Source: Lachnospiraceae bacterium (lineage in GTDB: Bacteria; Bacillota; Clostridia; Lachnospirales; Lachnospiraceae). Taken from it: a stretch of DNA of 60,715 nucleotides. The notes beneath the pieces were generated by a model. It did not search any database. It was given only the letters and a program-made list of their open reading frames with translations, and was not told where the DNA came from. Where the stretch lies: positions 1 through 60,715 of the forward strand of contig JAFZPG010000040.1 in assembly GCA_017550425.1 (NCBI GenBank), in the 5' to 3' direction. This document shows positions 26,868 through 34,884 of this stretch, piece by piece; position 1 is the first letter of the stretch, and every line of letters begins with the position of its first letter. Both the position numbers and the translations under genes were made by a program.

Positions 26868-27369
26868 GCGTTATTTGGCCGTCATCGGTCGGATCCGATG
26901 GAATATCGTCCATCAATTCCTCGCCATCGGCAGCCGCCGTGGCCAGTGTATCGCAACGCTCATTCAGTTCATGTCCTGCGTGACCTTTCACCCAGTTCCA
27001 TTCGATCTTATGAGGCTTTGCGGCTTCCAAAAGCCGCTCCCACAATTCGCGGTTTTTCACCGGATCCTTCTTGCTGTTCTTCCAACCTTTCTTTATCCAG
27101 TTCTCGATCCAGTTCTCATTGAACGCGCGGACCAGATACTGTGAATCGGAATACAGCACGACTTCACACGGTTCGGTCAATGCTTCCAGGCCGACAATCG
27201 CTGCCATCAGCTCCATGCGGTTGTTTGTCGTCTTCTTATATCCTGCCGAATATTCCCGCTCGTGTAGATTGCCTTTACCGTCGACGTATTGTACGACCGT
27301 GCCGTAGCCGCCCGGGCCCTCCGGGTTTCCGCGTGCCGCGCCATCCGTGTAGATCGTGACTTTTTTCAT
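26857..27369 (-). CDS. rnhA: ribonuclease HI
   Basis: A 170-residue type 1 RNase H that removes RNA from RNA-DNA hybrids. The catalytic residues lie in VTIYTDGAARGNPEGPG (Asp), NNRMELMAAIVGLEAL (Glu), VVLYSDSQYLV (Asp) and ELNERCDTLA (Asp). The start is placed at ATGAAAAAAG (27367-27369), with a GGGAG site; an in-frame ATG 33 bases upstream would overlap the previous gene. The MutS-like gene lies 17 bases upstream. Confidence 0.93.
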   Translation of the reverse strand: MKKVTIYTDGAARGNPEGPGGYGTVVQYVDGKGNLHEREYSAGYKKTTNNRMELMAAIVGLEALTEPCEVVLYSDSQYLVRAFNENWIENWIKKGWKNSKKDPVKNRELWERLLEAAKPHKIEWNWVKGHAGHELNERCDTLATAAADGEELMDDIPSDPTDDGQITLAF

Positions 27370-27386
27370 TTCGGTCTCCCGTCCTT

Positions 27387-29117
27387 TCATCGTCTGTGCC
27401 ACTCACCCGTTTCCATGTAATCTTCGGCGGTCTTCTCGGCGCTCTCGATGATCTTCTCATCGTAGCCGAGGATCTTCAGCAGGCGGATCGCATTGCGTGT
27501 GGTCGCACGTCCCTTATTGAGAACATAGTCAAACGTGACATCATTGTCCGTGACCGTTTCCTTGAAATGATAGTTTTCAAATGTATCTTCGAGCAGATAA
27601 GTCAGCTCGATATCGTGTGTAGCGGCGAAGCAAAGGATGTTGCTTTTCGCCATATTGTACAAGATCTGCGAGGAGGCCGCCACACGCTCGATCGTGTTGG
27701 TACCGCGCAGGACTTCGTCGACGAAGCACAGCACGGGAACCTCGCCTCCGTTCGCGTCCATGATACGCTTCAGCGATTTGATCTCGACCATGTAATAACT
27801 CTCATTATTTTTGAGGTTATCCTTCAGGGCCATGGACGTGTACGTGCGATAGAACCGCGTGGTAAATGCATGCGCGGGCGCCGTCGCGATCGTCTGGGAC
27901 AATATCGCGCAGAGGGCGACGGTCTTGATGAAGGTCGACTTACCGGAAGCATTCGAACCGGTCAGAAGCACACTGCGGTTCACATCGATATTGTTGGCGA
28001 CCGGCTCTGAGATCAGCGGATGGTAGCCGTCCAGCATGCGGATCACGAGATCCGGGCCGCTGACAAATTCGGGTTCCGCATAGAATGGCAAGGACCTGCG
28101 GTAAGAAGCGACCGCGATGGCACTCTCGAGATAACCGATGCCGCTCAGCAGGGCTTCGATATCTTCGGAGTGACCCTTTACCAAGGAAAGCACACTTTTA
28201 AACTGAATGAGGTCAATGTGTGTAATGAGGCGAATGTAATCCAGGATCGCCTCAGCGATATTGCCCCCGGAACCATTGCCCGTACCGATCAGTTTCGCCT
28301 TCGAAACGACCTTCTCGAGCGGTTTAGCGTGTTTCTCGAGCTCGTCAAGATACGTTCGGATCTTCGGATCCATGCCTTCCAGCTTCGCCAGCTCGGAAGC
28401 ATTGCTCGCAAGACGCACCAGATAGCCGACGCAGGTGAAATACGATTCGTAAACTGCTTTTTCGGAATAATATTTGATGATGTTAAAGGTGATCACACCC
28501 AGGACAAACAGGAGGCCGATCTTCGGAACGATGATAAAGCCGATGATCGATGCGATCAACAGGATGTTGCACAGATAGTCGATCGCTTTGCTGCCCTCCT
28601 CCAGTTCCTGAAACGAGGAAATGTAATTTGACAGAGACAGTTTGAGCGTGTGACCGATCGCTTGAAAACGCTCCTGCATGCGGATGCGTTGGTCCTCGTT
28701 CTCATCCATGATGTGGACCACGGAATTGAACTCTTCAACCTCTTCGAGGTTCTCGGAAGGCGTCCGCAATTTGTAGTACAGATACTCTTCACCCGCGGAG
28801 GACTGTGTCGTGTTCATGAGGGCGAACATGCGGTCCATCTCCAGATCGTTCCAGGTGATATCGTCAACGACGGGCTTTCCGTCTTTATGGTTATTATAAT
28901 AGAATGCGATGTTGTCCAGTTCCGTCGGCTCGTACTCGCGCTCGCTCGGATTGCCGTACTGCTCCTTCAGTTTGGCGATGAGCTTATGTTTGTTGGACCT
29001 CGTCTGCTTTATGCCCAGATAAGCCAGATAAGCGACCAGGGCAATGACCGCAGCTAAGATAATATATTTCATGCTGTCATCTTTTTCCGCGGTCAGACTC
29101 AGTATATAACGGGTCAT
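27387..29117 (-). CDS. membrane-anchored MutS-family ATPase
   Basis: A 576-residue protein with a hydrophobic segment at residues 17-36 and a hydrophobic pair at about 181-214, then a MutS-type core and ATPase domain: Walker A TGSNASGKSTFIKT (about 386-399), CFVDEVLRGTNTIERVAAS as Walker B/signature, and CFAATHDIELTYLL. It lacks the mismatch-binding domain I of MutS and the Smr nuclease of MutS2. It is one of the little-studied MutS-related membrane proteins of clostridia; its DNA substrate is unknown. Its start overlaps the upstream amidohydrolase gene by four bases. Confidence 0.82.
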   Translation of the reverse strand: MTRYILSLTAEKDDSMKYIILAAVIALVAYLAYLGIKQTRSNKHKLIAKLKEQYGNPSEREYEPTELDNIAFYYNNHKDGKPVVDDITWNDLEMDRMFALMNTTQSSAGEEYLYYKLRTPSENLEEVEEFNSVVHIMDENEDQRIRMQERFQAIGHTLKLSLSNYISSFQELEEGSKAIDYLCNILLIASIIGFIIVPKIGLLFVLGVITFNIIKYYSEKAVYESYFTCVGYLVRLASNASELAKLEGMDPKIRTYLDELEKHAKPLEKVVSKAKLIGTGNGSGGNIAEAILDYIRLITHIDLIQFKSVLSLVKGHSEDIEALLSGIGYLESAIAVASYRRSLPFYAEPEFVSGPDLVIRMLDGYHPLISEPVANNIDVNRSVLLTGSNASGKSTFIKTVALCAILSQTIATAPAHAFTTRFYRTYTSMALKDNLKNNESYYMVEIKSLKRIMDANGGEVPVLCFVDEVLRGTNTIERVAASSQILYNMAKSNILCFAATHDIELTYLLEDTFENYHFKETVTDNDVTFDYVLNKGRATTRNAIRLLKILGYDEKIIESAEKTAEDYMETGEWHRR

Positions 29118-30436
29118 GAATGATTTCCTCTTTTCTTGCTTACTATTTCCTTCAAATGACGGTCAAACTCCTCGTAGATGCCCTCCAGGTCGTCTACGTA
29201 GGGGTATTTACCGTCTCTGTATAAGATTTTGCCATCGATCACGGTCATGCGGACATTGGCTCCGTTTGCACTATACAGGATCTGCGGAACCAGATGCTCC
29301 CGCGGATACAAGTTCGGCAAATGCGTGTCGAGTAAGATAAAGTCTGCGGCATCGCCGAGTTCCAAACCGGCGATCTTCGCGCCGCTATTTAGCGCTGCAT
29401 CAAGGAATACTTCATCCGGGATCGCGATCGCATCCTGATCGGTGAGTTTTGAGTACATCGCCGCCAGGTAGATCTCGCGGAACAGGTCAAGTGCGTTGTT
29501 ACTCGCAGGTCCATCGGTTCCGAAACCCAGCGGGATGCCCGCAGAAACGATGCGTTTATAGGGTGCCATACCGCTGGCCAGTTTGCCGTTGGAACCGGGA
29601 TTGGAAATGATCCCGACACCATGCTCTTTCAGCAGGGACAGGTCTCTGTCAGAAAGCCAGACACCGTGGAAGATACCGCCGCCATAATCAAACAGTCCCA
29701 GATCGCAAAACAGTTCCACGGGACTCTTGCCGTATTTGGCGATACACCCTTCCACTTCCTTCTTCGTTTCCGCCATGTGCGTATAAAAAGGAGCCTTCCA
29801 TTCATGCGCCAGAGAATTCAGCATTTCCAGCATGGGAATGTCGTTGGTATATTCTGCGTGTGCGCCGAGGCGGAAGCCACCCATCGGAGAATGAAACTTA
29901 TCATGCAACATCCGCATGCGGAATTCATTGTCCGAAAGACTGCCCGTGTAAAGGTTTACGTTACCGCAGAGCAGAAAACGCATCCCCATATCGCTGCAGG
30001 CTTTTGCAACGGATGTCTCGAAATGGTACATATCAAAGATGGTCGTCGTACCGTTGCGCAGGTACTCTAGGATCGCGACCTTCGTGAAGGCTTCGACCGA
30101 GTCGGCGTCCAGAAGCGCCTCCATCGGGAAGACCGCCTCGTTCAGCCATCGATCCAGCGGAAGGCCCTCGGCATAAGATCGCAGGAAGGTCATCGGTGAA
30201 TGCGTGTGCATGTTCTTCATTCCGGGCATCAAAAGATCACCGCCGCAGTCAATCTCCTCGTCAAACTGCGGCGATGTCGTTGTGCGCAATATTTCGGAGG
30301 CTTCCGACTTCGGACCGCGGAATGTGATCTTCCCGCCGTCACACCAGATCTCGCCCTCCTGCACATCAAAGGCAGGAGTACCGTCCTCGTTGATACTCTC
30401 CGATAAAAGATCAGCATGATAGAAACGTAAACGCAT
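29114..30436 (-). CDS. amidohydrolase of the MTA/SAH-deaminase (TRZ/ATZ) family
   Basis: A 440-residue metal-dependent deaminase or hydrolase. Metal ligands and active-site motifs are MKNMHTHSPMTFLRSYAEGL, LGAHAEYTN, FYTHMAETKKEVEGC and GFGTDGPASNNALD. The family deaminates 5-methylthioadenosine, S-adenosylhomocysteine, adenosine, cytosine or guanine-like bases; context with purine nucleoside phosphorylase 18 bases upstream favours a purine nucleoside. Length is typical (about 430-440). Confidence 0.85.
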   Translation of the reverse strand: MRLRFYHADLLSESINEDGTPAFDVQEGEIWCDGGKITFRGPKSEASEILRTTTSPQFDEEIDCGGDLLMPGMKNMHTHSPMTFLRSYAEGLPLDRWLNEAVFPMEALLDADSVEAFTKVAILEYLRNGTTTIFDMYHFETSVAKACSDMGMRFLLCGNVNLYTGSLSDNEFRMRMLHDKFHSPMGGFRLGAHAEYTNDIPMLEMLNSLAHEWKAPFYTHMAETKKEVEGCIAKYGKSPVELFCDLGLFDYGGGIFHGVWLSDRDLSLLKEHGVGIISNPGSNGKLASGMAPYKRIVSAGIPLGFGTDGPASNNALDLFREIYLAAMYSKLTDQDAIAIPDEVFLDAALNSGAKIAGLELGDAADFILLDTHLPNLYPREHLVPQILYSANGANVRMTVIDGKILYRDGKYPYVDDLEGIYEEFDRHLKEIVSKKRGNHS

Positions 30437-30454
30437 TCAAAAAACCTCTCTGGA

Positions 30455-31297
30455 TCATTCTCCCGTTTGGATACCCTCTAAAAATGCGGTGACCAGTGCG
30501 GTAAATCGCTCTTTTGCGATCGCTGCGGTCTCTTTGACCTCTTCGTGGGATAATACCGCGCCGGAGATCACGCCGCAAGCCATATTCGTCACGAGCGAGA
30601 TCCCGCAGATCTCCATGCCCATGTGACGGGCGGCCATTGCTTCACAAACGGTGCTCATGCCAACCAGATCGGCACCGAGTTTCGCCACCATACGGATCTC
30701 CGCAGGGGTCTCGTAATTCGGTCCGGTCAGCTGCACATATACGCCCTCTTTCACGTCGATCTTCAGGAAATCAGCGCAATTATGAAGTGTTTCGCGAAGT
30801 CGCAGGCTGTACACCTGGGACATATCGGGAAAACGTACTCCGAAATCATCTTCGTTCGGTCCGATCAGCGGGGAAGGGACGAAGGAAGAAATATGATCGG
30901 TGATGCAAACGAAGTCGCCGGGTTTATAGGCCGGATTCACACCGCCGGCTGCATTCGTAAGGAGCAAGATCTGCGCTCCCATACGACGCATCAGCCGGAT
31001 CGGCAGAACGACCTGCGTTACGGGATAACCTTCATAGTAATGAACGCGTCCCTTCATACAGACGACATTTTTACCTCCGACCTTACCGAAAACGAAACGA
31101 CCGTCGTGTCCGCTGACCGTGGATACCGGGAAGCCTTCGATCTCGCCGTACGGGATCTCGGCTACGATATCAAAATCGGGACTCTCGGCATATTCGCCCA
31201 GACCGGAACCCAGGACCAGAGCGATCTCAGGCGTAAACGGTATACGGCCCTCTATGCTTTTGTAGGCTCTTTCGAGCTCTTCTTTGATCTTTGTCAC
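30455..31297 (-). CDS. punA: purine nucleoside phosphorylase
   Basis: A 280-residue trimeric-type PNP that splits inosine and guanosine with phosphate. The signature runs through LVLGSGLGEYAESPDF, STVSGHDGRFVFGKVGGKNV, GRVHYYEGYP and TNAAGGVNPAYKPGDFVCIT, with the base-binding Glu region in TGPNYETPAEIRM. It overlaps the GH2 gene upstream by four bases. With the adjacent amidohydrolase it forms a purine-salvage pair. Confidence 0.93.
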   Translation of the reverse strand: MTKIKEELERAYKSIEGRIPFTPEIALVLGSGLGEYAESPDFDIVAEIPYGEIEGFPVSTVSGHDGRFVFGKVGGKNVVCMKGRVHYYEGYPVTQVVLPIRLMRRMGAQILLLTNAAGGVNPAYKPGDFVCITDHISSFVPSPLIGPNEDDFGVRFPDMSQVYSLRLRETLHNCADFLKIDVKEGVYVQLTGPNYETPAEIRMVAKLGADLVGMSTVCEAMAARHMGMEICGISLVTNMACGVISGAVLSHEEVKETAAIAKERFTALVTAFLEGIQTGE

Positions 31298-34200
31298 GTT
31301 TCCGTCTCCTGTTTGAAGATAAAGCCCTTAAAATGGACTTTCTCATGGAATACGAAGGTGAGTTCCTGAACACCGCAGAGTTTCTCCGGTAGATCATATT
31401 CCTCGACCTGATAAGTATTCCAAATGGATTTCTTATGGTAATGGAAGGTGCCTAAGCAGACGCCGTCCTCTCTCTTGCCTTTATAGATCTCGAAGTCGAT
31501 CGGTTCGGATGCCAGTTCGAAGATCGAAACCTGGATCCTGGAAGAACCGGTCTCACCGAAATCGATGTTTCCGAAGGTAACACCACTGTCGCCTTCGCGG
31601 TCCGTCGCGATCCCTCGTTCATTACCGATCGTGATCTTACCGAAGGTTTCTTCATGGAACCCGGCGGAAATGAAATCATAGGGATCTTTTGCCAGCGCGC
31701 CCATGCCCGTTACGGTAAATGTCTGGGACGTGTAGATGTCAACCTTTTCGCCGCCGTTCTTCGTTGCCAGACGCACCTGAAACACGCCGTCGCCCAGAGC
31801 GGTAACGTTGCACGCCAAAGGGTTCATCGGATCCGGCGTGATCTTAGCGATCTTCGTCGGAACTCCGTTGATATCGGTTGCCTTCCAACGGAATTCGAAA
31901 TAGGAAGTATTCTCCGGATACAGAGCTGCGTGCAACTCTATGTTATTATGCTCGGGGCTCATCTCGAAACCGGAAGGACTGATGATCGCGATCTTGCGGA
32001 CCGGGATCTCATCGAGGTTTGGTCCGGTAGATTCGATATTTTCCATATGACAACTGATGCCCGGGATCGGTTCGGTCTTATACGAATACAAGGTCACGCT
32101 CGCATCAGGCAAAGACGGCGAAGTCACCTCCACATGGATGTCGCCCTCTTCCTGTTTCGAACCGATCATGGCCAGAAGTTTGCCGGAAAACAGTCGCCGG
32201 CTGGTTCCCTTATATTCATCAAAATCGGTGCTGTCACCGTTGTCAAGGCCGACCAGGCGGCCTGCGCCGGTAACCTTAACGTGTACACGGTTATTGGCAT
32301 TTTCGACCGGAATTCCCTCCATGTCGATCGCGGATATTTCCACGAAGATCATATCCACACCGTCGCCCTTCATGGACATGCGGTCCGGTGTCAAAACAAG
32401 TTCAGTAGCATTACCGAAGGAACGCTTCTCTTCACGGCAGAGTTCGTTGTCAAATTCATCGTAGGCGATCGCCAGAAGCTTACCATTCCGATACGGCAGG
32501 CGATAATCACAAGCCGTGTGGCGGCTGCGCTCATGGTCGATCTTCCGAGGTCCGTCGACGATCTCATCGTTGAAATACAGTTCTACCTTCGGCGCATTCG
32601 TAATGACACGCACATCGATCATCTGACCTTCCGAGAAATCCCAGTACGGACAGATATGGATCATCGGCGCAAAGTGGTAATCCGTCCACTCTGCCTGATA
32701 CATGTAAAACGTATCCTTCGGAAACCCGGCGGTGTCCACCTGTCCGAAGTAGGAATTCTTCGTCTGGTACGGCGTCGGCTCGCCGATATAATCAAAACCG
32801 GACCAGATGAACTGTCCCAAGGAAAACTCGCAATCACGATCATCAAAGATATTGGCGTAACAGTTCTCCGAGCCCCAACTCGTCGTGCTGTTTCCGAGCG
32901 CCGAGCACTGCTCATCGTCGTCACACAGGATGGGCTGACTTAGCGGAAAATGATAGATACCGCGGCTGGCTACATTCGACGCGGTCTCGCTGCCGAAGAT
33001 GATCCAGTCGGGATGCTCTTCATGATGTTTCTGATAGAGATTCTCTGCGTAATTATAGCCGACATATTTCAGGAGATCCGCGCTCTTCTGCGCGCCCTCC
33101 CACTGCATATAATTCGACGCAAAGGTGATAGGTGCATTGCTCCGGTAATCGTATTTGCGGACGCTTTCGATGAGCTTGCGCGTGATCTCCGCGCCATGTT
33201 CGGGATCCTTATGGACATCGGCGATCTCGTTGCCGATGGACCACATGAGCAGCGACGGATGGTTGTAGTCGCGGCGGATCCAGTTTTTTACATCCTCATC
33301 ATAGCAATCTTTAAAGAAGCGGGAATAGTCGAATTCCGTCTTCGGAAGCTCCCACATGTCGAAGGCTTCGCTCATCACAAGAAGGCCCATGGCATCGCAG
33401 AGATCCATGATCTCCGGAGCGGGCATGTTGTGGGATGTGCGGATGGCGTTTACGCCCATGCTCTTCATAATGGCGAGCTGGCGGCGGGCGGCTGTTACGT
33501 TAAAAGCAGCACCCAGAGCACCCAGATCGTGGTGCATACAGACGCCCTTGATCTTCATCGGGCGGTCGTTCATGATCAGGCCGCGGTCCGTCGTGAACTC
33601 GAGCGTGCGGAAACCGATGTTGCAGGACATATCGTCGATCTCCTCGCCGTCCATGACCAGGCTGGCCTCGACGCGATACAGGCGCGGTATTTCCAGAGAC
33701 CACAAAACCGGCTTATAGACCGTCATCGTGACCTCACAATGTTCAAAACGGAAGCACTCTTTGATGGCGTTCGCGATATCATTGCCCTCGGCATCGAGGA
33801 CGCGGAAGCACATGATACCGTCGCAGGTAGCCAACGCAGACGCGGTCACTTCGAAGTTCGTTCCGATGCGCTGCGTCGATACGTACAAACTGTCCGAAGC
33901 GATATGGAAGGGATGACGGGAAATGAGCCATACGTTCCGGTAAATGCCGGCGCCGGAATACCAGCGTGTATTCGGCGATTCATAGATGACCGAAACATGG
34001 ATCTCGTTTTCTCCGACCGTCAGGAAATCCGTGATGTCATACTCAAAGGTCACGTAGCCGTTTTTGCGGTTTCCGACCTCCTCGCCGTTGACATAGACGG
34101 TACTGTTCATATAAACGCCGTCGAACCGTATGTAGACACGATCCAGCGAAGGCACGTAAGAAAAGCGCTTACGATACCATCCTTCGCAGTTTTCATACAG

Positions 34201-34347
34201 GTCCTTCGTCTGCCATATGAGGAAATCATGCGGTACGTCGACCGGAGTCCATACGACATCGATATCCGTCATCATGCCGGCGATCGACTGCCCGAGACTC
34301 TGTTTGGAGAACTCCCATCCATCATTAAACAGTTTTTTCGTATCCAT
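31294..34347 (-). CDS. glycoside hydrolase family 2 enzyme (beta-galactosidase-like)
   Basis: A 1017-residue GH2 protein. The order is an N-terminal sugar-binding jelly roll (about 1-150), an immunoglobulin-like domain, the TIM barrel (about 255-560) with acid/base Glu374 in WSIGNEIADV and nucleophile Glu454 in IFGSETAS, then further beta-rich domains and a final CBM-like domain (about 890-1010). There is no signal peptide, so it acts in the cytoplasm. Beta-galactosidase is most likely, but beta-glucuronidase or other GH2 activity cannot be excluded. No sugar transporter or regulator is nearby; it lies between smpB and punA in one transcript. Confidence 0.85.
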   Translation of the reverse strand: MDTKKLFNDGWEFSKQSLGQSIAGMMTDIDVVWTPVDVPHDFLIWQTKDLYENCEGWYRKRFSYVPSLDRVYIRFDGVYMNSTVYVNGEEVGNRKNGYVTFEYDITDFLTVGENEIHVSVIYESPNTRWYSGAGIYRNVWLISRHPFHIASDSLYVSTQRIGTNFEVTASALATCDGIMCFRVLDAEGNDIANAIKECFRFEHCEVTMTVYKPVLWSLEIPRLYRVEASLVMDGEEIDDMSCNIGFRTLEFTTDRGLIMNDRPMKIKGVCMHHDLGALGAAFNVTAARRQLAIMKSMGVNAIRTSHNMPAPEIMDLCDAMGLLVMSEAFDMWELPKTEFDYSRFFKDCYDEDVKNWIRRDYNHPSLLMWSIGNEIADVHKDPEHGAEITRKLIESVRKYDYRSNAPITFASNYMQWEGAQKSADLLKYVGYNYAENLYQKHHEEHPDWIIFGSETASNVASRGIYHFPLSQPILCDDDEQCSALGNSTTSWGSENCYANIFDDRDCEFSLGQFIWSGFDYIGEPTPYQTKNSYFGQVDTAGFPKDTFYMYQAEWTDYHFAPMIHICPYWDFSEGQMIDVRVITNAPKVELYFNDEIVDGPRKIDHERSRHTACDYRLPYRNGKLLAIAYDEFDNELCREEKRSFGNATELVLTPDRMSMKGDGVDMIFVEISAIDMEGIPVENANNRVHVKVTGAGRLVGLDNGDSTDFDEYKGTSRRLFSGKLLAMIGSKQEEGDIHVEVTSPSLPDASVTLYSYKTEPIPGISCHMENIESTGPNLDEIPVRKIAIISPSGFEMSPEHNNIELHAALYPENTSYFEFRWKATDINGVPTKIAKITPDPMNPLACNVTALGDGVFQVRLATKNGGEKVDIYTSQTFTVTGMGALAKDPYDFISAGFHEETFGKITIGNERGIATDREGDSGVTFGNIDFGETGSSRIQVSIFELASEPIDFEIYKGKREDGVCLGTFHYHKKSIWNTYQVEEYDLPEKLCGVQELTFVFHEKVHFKGFIFKQETET

Positions 34348-34361
34348 CTTCCATCCTCGCT

Positions 34362-34829
34362 TTACGTTAGATTTCTGATCTTGAATTCTTTCTCTGCCTC
34401 TCGTTTTTGATCTTTTTTAGCCAGGTCTTCCCGTTTGTCATAGAGTTTTTTACCCTGTGCCAGACCGATCTCGACCTTTACCAGACTACCCTTAAAATAC
34501 ACTTGAAGCGGAACGACGGTAAAACCTTTCTGCGCCATTTTCCCTGCCCATTTATTGATCTCGTACCGGTGCAGCAATAATTTGCGCACACGTAGCGGAT
34601 CTTTATTGAAGATGTTCCCCTTTTCATAGGGGGAAATGTGCATGCCGTAGATATACAGTTCGCCTTTTTCCAGGCGGATAAAAGATTCTTTCAAACTGCA
34701 TTTTCCCATGCGCATGGATTTCACTTCCGTCCCGGCGAGTGAGATCCCAACTTCCAGTTTATCCAGTATAAAATAGTCATGGTACGCCTTTTTATTATTC
34801 GCGATCAGCTTAATGCTGTCCTTTCCCAT
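34362..34829 (-). CDS. smpB: tmRNA-binding protein SmpB
   Basis: A 155-residue protein of the trans-translation system that rescues stalled ribosomes together with tmRNA. Signatures are [39 protein letters not shown] and the basic C-terminal tail [20 protein letters not shown]. It follows rnr by about 55 bases, a typical pair because RNase R acts in the same process. The intervening gap holds a 22-base palindrome. Confidence 0.97.
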   Translation of the reverse strand: MGKDSIKLIANNKKAYHDYFILDKLEVGISLAGTEVKSMRMGKCSLKESFIRLEKGELYIYGMHISPYEKGNIFNKDPLRVRKLLLHRYEINKWAGKMAQKGFTVVPLQVYFKGSLVKVEIGLAQGKKLYDKREDLAKKDQKREAEKEFKIRNLT

Positions 34830-34847
34830 GTCTCCTCCGTTTCATCG

Positions 34848-34869
34848 TCGTACACATATATGTGTACGA
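34848..34869. repeat. 22-base perfect palindrome between rnr and smpB
   Basis: The half-site TCGTACACATA is followed at once by its exact reverse complement, giving a 22-base palindrome with no spacer. It could be a dyad operator or form a hairpin in the rnr-smpB message. No T-run follows on either strand, so it is not an ordinary terminator. Confidence 0.8.
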
Positions 34870-34884
34870 AATAATCCAATCTAA

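Noticed and set aside
31654..34410. Long plus-strand open frames (429 and 486 codons) opposite the GH2 gene
   Set aside because: They mirror the minus-strand gene, show no family features, and the GH2 frame has intact catalytic motifs. Similar long antisense frames at 9034-10002 and 5254-6294 were rejected for the same reason.
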